A stretch of 64,000 bases of DNA, taken from Sciurus carolinensis (lineage: Eukaryota > Chordata > Mammalia > Rodentia > Sciuridae). The DNA lies in NCBI RefSeq assembly GCF_902686445.1, contig NC_062214.1, positions 88,764,738 through 88,828,737 on the forward strand, given 5' to 3'. The notes beneath the pieces are model-generated. The model had not been told where the DNA came from and did not search any database. It saw only the letters and a program-made list of their open reading frames with translations. Both the position numbers and the translations under genes were made by a program. Shown here in pieces: positions 33,152 through 42,574 of the stretch; position 1 is the stretch's first letter; each line of letters starts with the position of its first letter.

Positions 33152-33814
33152 CTCCACTAGCAAAGACTCTGCCTATGCCAATGCCCTGTGAGCAGGAGTC
33201 CAATATTTCTTGGAGAAGGGCAGCGGGTGGAGGAGAAGGGAGGGGTTTCCTGCCCCATTCCCACTTGCCAGCTCTTCCGTTGCCTGGCCTCATTAGGAGT
33301 GCTGAAGGGCATCCCGTTGGCCTAAGGTGCTGTGGCAGGCGGAGAGGTCTTCTTCCCTTGGCTCTGGGCGCAGGAGTATGCAAAGAGCCTAGAAGCTGAA
33401 GGCTAGCCTCAGGCGCCCTAGCATTTCTCAGGTCAGTGGAGCCCAGTCCCTGGCTGCAGATGATAGCAGAGGTGGTCTAGTCAGTTACTGGAGTAGCCCT
33501 CAGCGAGGCACGGTGCTTGCTTGGCAAGTCCCAGTGTCCTCATCTCACCAGGTGCTGCTCAGCTGGACTTAGGTTTTGACATTCTGAGTTCTTTGCTTTC
33601 TTGCCTTTTCCCAGCCTAGACGTTTCTCGAATCCCTGTCTTTAGTACCAGTCTCCAGAACCGACCCATCCTTCTCTGTCCCTTGCCTGTTTAAAGCATGA
33701 CCTGGGGTGCCACCAATCCCTTCGACCCCATTGAGCGCTCCCCACTCCCACCCCCGACCACATCCTGAGCTTCGAGGAGTAGGCGCACAGGCCACTCTGA
33801 TTCACCGGGAGGTA
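33152..33814. other. Unannotated unique DNA upstream of the CpG island
   Basis: No repeats recognised; GC rises toward the island. It would be proximal 5' flank if the exon call is right. Confidence 0.45.
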
Positions 33815-34230
33815 AAGGGGGACTTGGGAAGAAAAAGGGGAATCGAGATGCGAGAAGATTAAAAAAAGGAAATGGTGAAGAGAAATAGAGAAAAGAGGGA
33901 GCAGAAAGCGACCAGCAAAAGAACGCAAGGCGGGGTGGGGGGGCCGGCAGAGAGATGAAGGGGGATGCTGGAAAGAAACGAACCAGAGAAAAAGGAATCC
34001 AAAGGAAAGCTTAAGAGAGAGAGGAAAAAGAGCACGCGCGCGCGCGCGCGAGATAGGGCTCTGAAAGGACCAAAGAGGGAGAAAAGGGGCGAAAAAAAAA
34101 AAAAAAAAGAAGAAGAAGAAGAAGGGGGTGGGAGAACAAGCGAGAGAGCTGCGAGTTGGGAGGAGGGAGGCTGGAAGGGAGGGAGAGAGGAGGGAGGGAC
34201 CGAGGGACGGAGGGGGTGGGAGCTGGCTCG
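33815..34230 (+). promoter_or_regulatory. Purine-biased promoter-proximal segment
   Basis: About 400 bp in which the plus strand is overwhelmingly A/G: aagaaaaaggggaatcgaga, gaagagaaatagagaaaaga, a poly-A/GAA run at 34092-34125, and a G-rich run near 34170-34222 with gggagggagagaggagggag. It ends where balanced GC-rich exon-like DNA starts. Probably a nucleosome-poor, G4-capable proximal promoter. Confidence 0.55.
34032..34050. repeat. (CG)8 alternating purine-pyrimidine run
   Basis: gcacgcgcgcgcgcgcgcg at 34032-34050 includes eight uninterrupted CG units (34035-34050). Long CG runs are rare in mammals because methylated CpG decays. This one suggests a germline-unmethylated promoter and is a strong Z-DNA candidate. 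Confidence 0.95.
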
Positions 34231-34419
34231 GCAGCAGAATCCGCCGCGGCTCCAGCCGCCTGCTAGCTGGCTCACTCGCTCGCGGTGTCCGCCGCCCGTC
34301 GCCCGACTCTGGGCAGCTCTCAGCTCCCGCACTTGGCCCAGCGCTCTGGAGCAGCTCGGGCTCCGGAGGACTGGACCGCGCAACTGGCTGGCTGAGCCCT
34401 GGGCGGGCCGCGGAAGCAG
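34231..34419 (+). other. Probable non-coding first exon of an unidentified gene
   Basis: GC-rich sequence ending gcggaagcag followed by gtaggtggct, giving the consensus donor CAG|GTAGGT at 34419/34420. There is no TATA box upstream; GC boxes (gggcggg at 34401-34407, and ccgcccgtcgccc) fit a dispersed CpG-island promoter. The true 5' end could lie between about 34120 and 34300. No ATG-initiated frame continues open through the donor with plausible coding character, so it is most likely 5'UTR. I do not recognise the gene. Confidence 0.55.
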
Positions 34420-36110
34420 GTAGGTGGCTGGGTGGAGTCCGCGAGGATGCGGAGCCTCGGAGCGCCAGGGTCTCAAGGGGACAGGGATGTGTGCTCCAGT
34501 CCCGGGGAGGGGGCTTCGCAGCCCCGAGACTAACTTTCCACCAGCTCGGTGGATCCCCGCTACCCTGTCCGAGTCTAGGTCCGGGCTTCCGAAACCGAGT
34601 TTGGCGCCGGTAGGAGATGAATGCCGGGTCTTGCGGGAGCGCTAGGGGGTCCGGGTAGGACGTGTAGCGCCCTGGCGTGGGCAGGCGCGCGCCCTCCGGC
34701 CGCAGTCAGGACGCAGCGTCCGCGGCGCCTCCACGTGCGGGGGAAGACCCGAGAGCAGCGGCGTGGCGCGGGTGTCCCGGGGAGGGCGCCCGCCGGCGAC
34801 CAAGAATCTGGGGACTCCCGCCCCCGAGCCGCCCAGGATGCACCGGCTGTACGCACTGCACCCACGCCCTTCCCTCCCCGGTCCGGGCGCAGAGCCGGCG
34901 GGCACGCGGTCAGGTTCCCAGCAGTGGCCAGCGGTGCGCCTCACTGCTGCCAAAGACCAGCCGGTGCCATGCGCTCTTTGGCTTTTGGAAGGCGCGAAGC
35001 GGAATGTATGCCCCATAATTTCTTTCTCATCCAGTCTCCCCGACACTCTTCAGGGAATCCGGAATGCCCAACAGCCCTGTGTGGTGGTTATCAGACATCC
35101 CTCTTGTCCTTGGCGGCGACCCTAGCTCCCAAAGTTAAAAGAAGCCAGTCCCCCCTAGCGCGCTCCTGGATCGCAGTCTCGAAGTTCCCAACTTCTCTCC
35201 CAGCGGTGGGCGGTAGTGTTGGAGGTGAGCATAAGAATGGTCGTCGTGGTCTCTTCAAGCTGCCCAGCGCAGCAGCCTTCCTCCATGGCTTGGGTTTATT
35301 TTCCTACTTTGTTAGAAGGAAAAATGACTTAAAAATAGGCAAAAATCATTCCTTGCGGGTGTCAAGGACTGCGAGTGGGAAAGAGCCATCACCGGTCCTG
35401 AGCCCGGGAGCGCGGAACCTCGTTGTGGCAGTATCCCGAGCCTTCGAGCCTTTGCTCTTTTCTCCCGGACTTGGACTCCAGGCAGCATCCTGTGGTAGCC
35501 GCGTCTCAGGATGCGTCCCCCCTAGCCCGCGCCGCGAGGCTAGTTTGACTCCCTCCGGGTGGTCATGTTCTCAAGAAATATATGTCAAAGTGGATCCGCT
35601 TTAGGTTCTTCCACTCTCTGTCCCTCGAGACCGGATTGGGTAGGGCCTCCGGCAGGTTGGGGAGATTTGGGATCCGGGCCGTTTCAGCTTGCTCTGGCAA
35701 GGGTACTCGTGCCCCTTCCTGCCCCTTGCCAGGGAAACATGGGTTAATGTGCCGGCCAGGTGGCGGCGTGCGGCAGCCGGCGGGGGCTCTTGGAGCCTGC
35801 GGGAGGCGCGGTTTCCTCTCGCTGTCCTTTCGGGATTCGCCAACCCGTACGGTTTCCCGGAGAGAGCGGGGTCTCTGCCCTCTTTGTTGATGTACGTCTG
35901 GGAGAGTCTCGTGAGAGGTTTAGCGAGACCAAAAGCTGGGGCCATTGCTAAGAGGGTTACGCCCGGCCGTTGCTGCTCCTTGCAGGTTGGGGAGGGTGCC
36001 CCAGGGCACTGAACCTACCCCGCAGCGCTCCATCCCCCGCTCCTTTGGCGGGTTTCCCTTTGTGCGCACTACGCACCAGCTCTCTCTCTTGCTCGGATAT
36101 CGGAGATCGT
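34420..36110. other. Start of inferred intron 1, inside the CpG island
   Basis: GC-rich DNA with long chance-open frames, the longest 327 codons at 34621-35604 on the plus strand, and overlapping frames on both strands. These are expected where stop codons are depleted by GC content. No repeats are seen. Alternative first exons could exist but no decisive donor or Kozak context is visible. Confidence 0.5.
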
Positions 36111-36129
36111 TTTAAACCTCTAGAAACTG

Positions 36130-36290
36130 AAGTCTACAACTTAAGTCTTCACCTCTTGCTCCCATTTCACAAAGCAGCAGTTTGAGACCCAGAGGAGGAA
36201 AAAGCACTCTCTTAGAGCTGGCTGAGGATGGAAGAGAAGTAAACCAGGTCTCCTGAATCCCGGTTCAGGGCCTTTTCTAACATGCCACAC
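36130..36290 (+). repeat. MIR SINE
   Basis: gaaactgaagtctacaactt, cccatttcacaaagcagcag, agacccagaggaggaaaaag and ccaggtctcctgaatcccgg follow sense MIR to its 3' end, directly against the 66-bp repeat. Confidence 0.7.
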
Positions 36291-36356
36291 GGACATCAGA
36301 GTCACGGTCGAGGACATCAGAGTCACGGTCAAAGAGAACTCAAGCTCAGAAACTGG
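36291..36356 (+). repeat. 66-bp dispersed direct repeat, copy 1
   Basis: Starts ggacatcagagtcacggtcg and ends ctcaagctcagaaactgg. Two near-identical 21-bp units at 36291-36311 and 36312-36332 (differing only in the last bases, ga versus aa) make up the first 42 bp. The whole 66 bp recurs without a single difference at 37166-37231. No known repeat family is recognised. Confidence 0.95.
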
Positions 36357-36504
36357 TTTTCTTAACGCGGGGCAGGTGTTTCCAGCAAGTCACCGCATAC
36401 CTTACAGGCTGGAGGGCTGGGAGTGTGCGAGGTTAGAGGCCCAGGACTGGTCTCTGGATTCTCTAAATTAGGTGCCCTGCTGTGAACAACTCCCAGGATG
36501 AATC

Positions 36505-36828
36505 TTTTTTTTTTTTTTTACATATCTTGATCGGTGCATTATACATAATAGTGGGATTTGTTGTACATATATGTACATTCACCCAGTATAACAGTATAAT
36601 TGGGTCAATATCATTCCCCAGTATCTCCCCCTCTCTCTTCCTTCTTTCCTCCCCCTGGTCCCTTCCCTCTATTCAACTCATCTCCCTCCCTTCTGTTTTC
36701 ACAATACCCACCCTTTACCTTTTTCCTCCTCCCTATTTTCTCTCTAGTTTCTACGTGTAGGAAAATATATGACCCTTGACTTTCTGAGTTTGGCTTATTT
36801 TGCTTAACACAATGCTCTCTGGTTCCAT
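36505..36828 (-). mobile_element. L1 3' end, antisense, 5'-truncated, with target duplication
   Basis: Starts with a T-run (the poly-A tail in reverse), then acatatcttgatcggtgcat, tgggatttgttgtacatata, tccctctattcaactcatct and ttgactttctgagtttggct, typical of sciurid L1 3'UTR read backwards. Flanking ccaggatgaatc (36493-36504) and ccagcatgaatc (36829-36840) match in 11 of 12 bases. No coding sequence is retained. Confidence 0.85.
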
Positions 36829-36840
36829 CCAGCATGAATC

Positions 36841-37165
36841 ATTTATGTGACAGTTTGTTGCATACCTTAGACTATGCCTGCTCTGGGGCCTGAGGGTAAA
36901 AGGAGCTCACAGTCCTGGCTCCCCTGTACAGTGTAAGCCACAGTGAAGGAGCAGCCATGGTTTTGTAGCTGAGGAGTGCGCCCAGACCTTCTCAGGTGAG
37001 ATCACTTCTGGAGGGTCAAATTAGGAATGGTCCCCGAAGAAGATAGAATTTGGAACTGAGCCTCAGGTAGATTTGCAAACATTGAGGAGGACTGTGGGGC
37101 TCAGGGCTCTTGTACTAAAAGGGAGGCAGGAAGGCTGCAGTAAGCCTTGCTCAGCCGCTGATCAA
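36841..37165. other. Unannotated DNA
   Basis: No gene; includes old-repeat-like text such as ggaactgagcctcaggtaga. Confidence 0.45.
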
Positions 37166-37231
37166 GGACATCAGAGTCACGGTCGAGGACATCAGAGTCA
37201 CGGTCAAAGAGAACTCAAGCTCAGAAACTGG
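37166..37231 (+). repeat. 66-bp dispersed direct repeat, copy 2
   Basis: Identical in all 66 positions, and in orientation, to 36291-36356. Left flank (gccgctgatcaa) and right flank (cctcagaggtcttctagttc) are unrelated to those of copy 1, so the duplicated unit is exactly this segment. Confidence 0.95.
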
Positions 37232-37739
37232 CCTCAGAGGTCTTCTAGTTCGAGACGGAGGGGTGAGGAATTGACTGAGAAATATGCATCCCGTGAACCA
37301 GGGATTGTGGCCCCAACTGGGAAATATTCTTTCATTTCTTTTTCTGTTTCCCATTGTTCCCCCTGCCCCCAGGGAGTTTCGATCATTTCTTTGCCCCTTT
37401 CCAGCTGTAACTTTTAGAATCAAGATATTTGAGTGTTTTGGACTTACTATGCCCAGGGCATTTGCTGTACTAGGAACATGTAGTCAATAAGTAGCTTTGG
37501 AGCGCCTACTTCATGCCTGGTGCCCGTCTGGACCCAGATGTTACAACCATGAATCAGGGGGTGTCCCATGGCTCATGCTGACATTCTCACCTCTGCCCAT
37601 CACACTCTTAGGGTCTAGTTGAAGGGCAGAGGCAAATACAGGAGGGATGTGGGAAGACCTGCTGAAGTGGGATGATATAACAAAAACAATACCCAGCTTT
37701 CCTCTAGTGGCTCAAGGCTTGAGGTGAAAAGGGCGAAGC
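37232..37739. other. Unannotated DNA
   Basis: 37232-37270 resembles an old repeat (cctcagaggtcttctagttc). 37480-37560 (tagctttggagcgcctactt) resembles a repeat size-change phrase. No gene. Confidence 0.45.
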
Positions 37740-37742
37740 TAT

Positions 37743-37960
37743 TGGCAACGAGATTTGGAGATTCTCTCCAAATTCCCTCCATGGCTCCAGCTTCTGGTTG
37801 CCAGGGTGACCCAAGGCAGTTGCATTGATGTGGCCTTGGAGAACTCCTTTGCAGACCAAGAGTGGTGATGGTGGCGGGGCAGAGGCGGGGGGAGCTGGTG
37901 AGTGCTGGTAACCGTGATCATGCTAGGTATCCATAGAGACTGGTGCCAGGTAACCATGTG
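37743..37960. promoter_or_regulatory. Cluster of RFX X-box-like half sites
   Basis: gttgccagggtgac (37797-37810) matches the X-box GTNRCC-N2-RGYAAC with one mismatch. Further half sites are ggcaac (37744-37749), gtaacc (37908-37913) and gtaacc (37950-37955). Repeat-free sequence. Binding is inference. Confidence 0.35.
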
Positions 37961-37969
37961 CCCATTAAA

Positions 37970-38075
37970 TTCCAGCTTCCTCAGCTGCTTGGTGAGATGT
38001 ACAACCCCATTTTACAGATGGGTAAATGGAGCCCTCAATCTGTAGACTGGGACAGCTATGCAGCAAGAGAGGATT
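37970..38075 (+). repeat. MIR SINE fragment
   Basis: accccattttacagatgggt, aaatggagccctcaatctgt: MIR core, sense. Confidence 0.75.
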
Positions 38076-38135
38076 GACCCTTACAGAATTAGGTGATTCA
38101 AGTTAAAATGATACTCCATCCTATTTTGTAGAATA

Positions 38136-38288
38136 GAAGTTCTCAGACTTTGGCATGGAGGACTGGACCCCACCCTCAAAGTTTATGATTCGGTGGGTCT
38201 GGAGTGGGCCCTGGAATTTACATTTCTAAACAGTTCCCAGGTGATGATTGAGCTTGGTCTAGAGACCACACTTTGAGAACCAATGTAG
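38136..38288. mobile_element. MER5A-like hAT-Charlie MITE
   Basis: gaagttctcagactttggca at one end and accacactttgagaaccaat at the other are inverted. Between them, gaccccaccctcaaagttta, gattcggtgggtctggagtg and ttcccaggtgatgattgagc follow MER5A in order. Non-autonomous, no transposase. Confidence 0.85.
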
Positions 38289-38935
38289 CAGAATGGGAAG
38301 GTGAGTGATTTCCTTAAGACTGTGCAAGGGGTCGGGTGGGGGGAGCCTGGAACAAAGGCTATGATTTAGCTCCAAGAACTCTAGGACTTGCCTGTGTACA
38401 ATCCCCTCCCCCTCACCCCCCAGGTGGCCATGGAATTAAAGGAATATTTTATCTTCATCAGCACACATACAGAGAGAATATATTGCAATGTAATTAGGGA
38501 ATAAATAGGTGTTGTGTGTTGGATGTAGACTGTGTGCCCTGTGGCTCTGTGGGGGTTTATTATAGCAGCATTATAATTGAAAAGGTGTCATCCACTCTGA
38601 GAACCTCTCATGAAACTTTCATGGCCTGGGTGGTCATTGTCCAAAAAGACATGGCTTCTTCATTTAAAAGAAAGAAGTCAGAGAGATTGCTTCTCCTGCT
38701 AATGGGACTAGCTGTGTTTCTTTTTGACAGTAACTATGCATTGTGTTCTTAGGGGAGAGGGAAAAAAATGAACAGCTGATGTGAGCAGAGAGAGACTGCA
38801 GGAAGTCCGCATCACATGTGTACAGATCTGTTGGTCGAGCATTCCAAAATGTCTTGCAACTGTCTGTCTGTCTGTCTTGTCTAGATTTCTGATGTGAAGC
38901 TGTGTCTCAGCGGGAAGAGGAGAGTTTGTGTTTCA
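38289..38935. other. Unannotated unique DNA with short (TGTC)n at 38861-38878
   Basis: No gene or old repeat recognised. A TGTC tetranucleotide run of about four units lies at 38861-38878. Confidence 0.45.
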
Positions 38936-38939
38936 ACTT

Positions 38940-39250
38940 TGCTGATGGGGTAAATCTAACAGCACACTTTATCCCCAACGTGTTAATTAGACCCCAAAGA
39001 AAAGAATCATAAAAGAGTTGTTCTCCTAAATGCTGGTATTTTTCATCTGGATTCTATTTATTGATTATTTTACAGGCGAGAAGGAGCAAAAATCCATGTT
39101 TTTATAGCAAATAAAGCTTTCTGCAGTAATTATGCAGGCTCAACATGTCTGTTCTGGAGCAGGAAGTTGGAATTCAGCCTGACTTTCAAACATTTGGGTG
39201 AGATCTAATTGAGAAAGACATTTCAAAGAACAAATATTTAGGAATGCGGA
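38940..39250. other. Candidate conserved non-coding element
   Basis: Repeat-free and rich in regulatory-looking motifs: cgtgttaattagaccccaaa, tttattgattattttacagg, agcaaataaagctttctgca, gtaattatgcaggctcaaca, gagatctaattgagaaagac. Looks like a slowly evolving enhancer in the putative intron 1. Not testable here. Confidence 0.35.
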
Positions 39251-40074
39251 GTTTCGCTGATGGTCTCTCTGGACCATCAGCAAGTGCCTGTGCCTGGCTT
39301 TTAACTTGATCCTCAGTGGTGGGGGAAGACAATGGAGAAGGACCCAATCAGTAGTGTTAAGACCGAAGCCAATATGTGGAGCTGAAACATTGAGATAATC
39401 ATCGAAGCTTTAAAAAGGGAAGAACGGTAGCTTCAGGGCACAGATCCCATGTAATTGCCGAGGAAGGGGAGAATCAATTAATCAAATATAGATTCAACAT
39501 GTACTGAATGGCTAACCTTGGGATAGGCACAATGAGGGCAGGGAATAGAACTTTTGCTTGTTATATATCTTCCATAATGGTTAGCTCAGGTATCTATAGT
39601 GACAAGAGTCCTTGACTGAAGTGGGTATTGGGACAGCAAGCAAGAATAAACCTGAACTCCACTGGCTGAAACAATAAGGAACTTAGCATCACCCAAAACA
39701 TGGGGTGTGGGCTATTCTGGCTTCAAGGTTGTTTCTCTCAGTAGATTAACAGATCATCGAGGATCCAGATGCTTTTCATCATTCCTATTCTCAAGGTCAC
39801 AAGATGGCGACAATAGTTCCAGGTGTTTTACCCTTAAAATCTTGTGCAGAGACAGAGAAGGTAGGAGAGCCTTTTCCAGAAATCCCTGACCAGACTGTCC
39901 CTTGTCTTGCTGATACTGTGAATCACATGTCTTGCCTAAGTTAACAACATGCAGGCAAGGAGATTATAATAATTGACTTAGAACAATCCTGATTGTGTGT
40001 TGGACGTCAGAGGGGAACAGAATCAGGTGCTTTTGGAAAGGAGAAAGGGACAATCAACAGTAACACCTGTAGAA
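39251..40074. other. Unannotated unique DNA
   Basis: No gene or clear repeat. Confidence 0.45.
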
Positions 40075-40260
40075 TTCAAGACCTGGGTTTGAATTCTCTC
40101 TCTACTCCTTTTAAGCCCTATGACCCTGAGCAAGATATTTTACCTTTTGTGCCTCAGTTTACTTATATGCACAATGGGATTTGTTGGGAAGATAAATCTG
40201 AATTAGCTCAGTATTTATATTTGATTGGTACAAAAGAGGTAGAAGATAATTTGAAGATCT
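40075..40260 (-). repeat. MIR SINE, antisense
   Basis: caagacctgggtttgaattc, atgaccctgagcaagatatt, ttgtgcctcagtttacttat: antisense MIR. Confidence 0.85.
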
Positions 40261-40752
40261 AACCTTGGACATCAAAGAAATGATAACCCCTTGCAGGAGA
40301 CATTGAGGATTAGGCCATCTAGACCTCAGATAGTCAGAAAGCAGAATCAGAGAGTAAATAATTATGACTTGCAGACCAGCCATGGTAGAAGGAGCATGAC
40401 GTCCATGGGAACTACTTCCCTACAGTAGTTAGGGAAGGCTTCCTGGAAGAGGTGGTTCATGGTGCATACTGGAACTGCAGGATTAAAGTATGGCTGGGTT
40501 ATAAGTTGCTTCTGCCCACTTCCTTTTGCTTTTCTTTTCTCAGTGGTAAAATGGAACCATTAGGTCAAAATAAGATCTCATCTCTTCAATCACAGTGGCC
40601 TTGATAGTCAGTCCACACATGGTGTACACTGACCGGCATGGTTTGGAAGGCAGTCTGTAGCAGCTCCTTCAGGCCTGAACTGGTTTCCAGTCCTGACGAC
40701 CCACCAGCCCTCTACCTCTCAGACCATGTTTCAGCTGCTGGTTGAATGTTAA
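40261..40752. other. Unannotated DNA with old-repeat scrap at 40410-40480
   Basis: gttagggaaggcttcctgga and gaggtggttcatggtgcata belong to the same unclassified old repeat as 25970-26275. Confidence 0.45.
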
Positions 40753-40798
40753 TAGTACTACTAGTAGTAGCAGTTAGTAGTAGTAGTTAGCAGTAGTA
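40753..40798. repeat. Imperfect (TAG)n repeat
   Basis: tagtactactagtagtagca continues as TAG/TTAG units to 40798, an impure trinucleotide array with a short inverted start (tactactagtagta). Confidence 0.85.
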
Positions 40799-40799
40799 T

Positions 40800-41239
40800 T
40801 TGGGTGCCTGGCTGCCATTATGAAACCTATCTGCCTAAAATGAGATCTAATGTCCTCCTATCACTCAGCCATCTTTCCTTCTGGATTCTTCATTTTTGTT
40901 GTTGGCAGCACCATCTTCCCAGTGCTTGGGCCCCAAACCTAAGCCACACCTTTTGATGTCCCCACTCCCCCACATGCCCTGCTTCCAATATTAAATGTGC
41001 CAAGTTTCCTTTTGTATTTATGTTTCTTGGATTCGTGCTCTTTGTGGCAGGAGAAATGTCCTTTGTTCAGGTTTTTCCTACCTCATGTTGGGTGGTGACA
41101 CTGGCCTCGTTCCCTGCCATCTTCAGGGCACAGTGCACGGCTGTATGTAGGGACATGTGTCTCCAGAGCAGTCTACGGGGGCTCTGTAAGTGGGATGGTC
41201 TCTGTAAGTTCTAGTGCGGAAGTGGCAATGAACCTGGAG
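40800..41239. other. Unannotated DNA
   Basis: Possible L2-like character in 40840-40990 (cccactcccccacatgccct) but too decayed to call. Confidence 0.4.
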
Positions 41240-41720
41240 TCCAGGGCTGCACACTCATCATGTTGCTTTGGGTGCCACTGTCCAATGGCCAGGGAATCCC
41301 TCATTTCTTTCTCTTCACGTCATCCCCAAACATGGTTTTTGTCATCTTATTTCCTCACACCCACCCCGCCTCCCATAGTACTCACCAGCAAGAGCCCAAG
41401 CTCCTCATATATATGATCCCTGTGTCTGCAATCTGCCCACAACTGTCCATCCTTACCTGCTGGACTCACCACCATGGCGCACTCTGCTTCGGGCCCTGCC
41501 CTTCTCTGCATTTAACTCAAACTATGCTTTCCTTCAAGACCAGTGTCAGAGCTGCGTCCTCATTAGACCTTCCCTGACCACTGGTGCCCACGGTGATCTC
41601 GAAGCATCGATCTGTTTTTCCCCTGCACTTCTGTAGCAGTTATTGCCTACACACAAATTCTGTGCTTAATATGCCGCTGGTGTCATTGTTCAGCATTTTG
41701 TTGACATGGTCATCTTTACC
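41240..41720 (+). mobile_element. L2-like LINE fragment
   Basis: ccatccttacctgctggact, cttcaagaccagtgtcagag, agaccttccctgaccactgg and acttctgtagcagttattgc follow L2 3' order. The 105- and 82-codon frames inside are decayed. Confidence 0.6.
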
Positions 41721-41814
41721 AATAGGACATAAGACCTTTGCGATCCAAGGTGGGATGTGGGTGGATCCTTCTTTGTATCCAGCGTTGTGGGCATCTTCAA
41801 AGCTTCGATGGGTA

Positions 41815-41876
41815 CCTTTTTTTTTTTTTTAATTTCTGGGGATCGAACCCAGGGCCACGTGCATACTAGACAATTC
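41815..41876 (-). mobile_element. ID SINE fragment, antisense
   Basis: T-run, ttctggggatcgaacccagg, gccacgtgcatactagacaa. Only the tail half of ID remains. Confidence 0.75.
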
Positions 41877-42009
41877 AATGGTTATTTATTGAATTAATAA
41901 ATCACAGGTAGATAGATTATTTACCTGAAAAATCACCCTTCATTTCTTAACCGCAGTCAGGGTTTAATGAATGCCTTCTAAATTTAATGAACACCTTCTC
42001 TATGTTGAG

Positions 42010-42112
42010 CGATTTTTAGGGGTTGTTTTAACTCACCTGTAGCAGGCCTGTGAAGCCGGTATTCTGTTTTACAGATGATCAAATGGAGCCTGGGAGAGGA
42101 CAGGCGGTGGCC
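42010..42112 (+). repeat. MIR SINE fragment
   Basis: ttttaactcacctgtagcag, ctgttttacagatgatcaaa, tggagcctgggagaggacag: sense MIR. Confidence 0.75.
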
Positions 42113-42121
42113 AAGTTCGCT

Positions 42122-42139
42122 TGGCCAGCAGGGGGCTGT
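42122..42139 (+). promoter_or_regulatory. Strong CTCF-like motif
   Basis: tggccagcagggggctgt matches the CTCF core TGGCCASYAGRGGGCRSY almost perfectly. It directly follows a MIR core. Confidence 0.6.
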
Positions 42140-42574
42140 CAGGAGCAGGGTCCTGTTCTTTGCTCTGTGTTCTATTTCCCGCTTCTGGTTGAGGTTCTTC
42201 CCACCTGTGGTGTCCTGTTCTTCCAGTTTCTTTTTCTTTGTGTCCTACTGTGTTGAACTGCCACGCCATGTCCCAGGACTTTGGAATAATTCAGGAAACT
42301 CCAGATTCTCATAGTGGACTTCTGGTGGAGAAGTTAAGTCCTGTTATTTGGTGCAGAAAAGAAGTGAGGCCAGTAAAGGACAGGAGAGGACAGAGTAGTG
42401 GCCCTCAGATCCTCAGAAGACTTTAGACGGTGGCTGGACCTAGGCCTTCCTAGAAGGTGTCTGGAGGAGTGGGTGGTGTTAGTTAGCGTCAGGAGAGAAG
42501 AGGCGTAATTCAGTAACAGTGGCCCTTGTTAGGACTTCACAATTAAGGAAGCACTTTTGGAGTGCATGTATTTT
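42140..42574. other. Unannotated unique DNA
   Basis: Nothing recognised. Confidence 0.45.

Larger units (their letters stand above)
34025..36110. promoter_or_regulatory. CpG island
   Basis: CpG dinucleotides become dense at about 34030 and stay frequent to about 36110, then drop abruptly; flanking DNA is CpG-poor as usual in mammals. It spans the presumed promoter, first exon and start of intron 1. An island of about 2 kb is typical of housekeeping or developmental gene starts. Observed/expected CpG was not computed. Confidence 0.85.

Noticed and set aside
32845..33399. 184-codon frame rich in Glu, and complementary poly-Leu and poly-Ser frames
   Set aside because: They are translations of the GA/GAA/GGA polypurine tract and have no independent coding evidence.
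34231..34419. Naming the gene from its 5'UTR
   Set aside because: The sequence did not match any 5'UTR I could recall with confidence, so no symbol is given.
33965..34613. 152- and 161-codon frames over the promoter and first exon as coding sequence
   Set aside because: Low-complexity Lys/Glu/Arg composition from the purine tract. The first stops just past the donor, and the second would have to read straight through it.
40753..40798. CRISPR-like or regulatory repeat array
   Set aside because: Simple imperfect TAG trinucleotide repeat; no spacer structure, and the DNA is mammalian.
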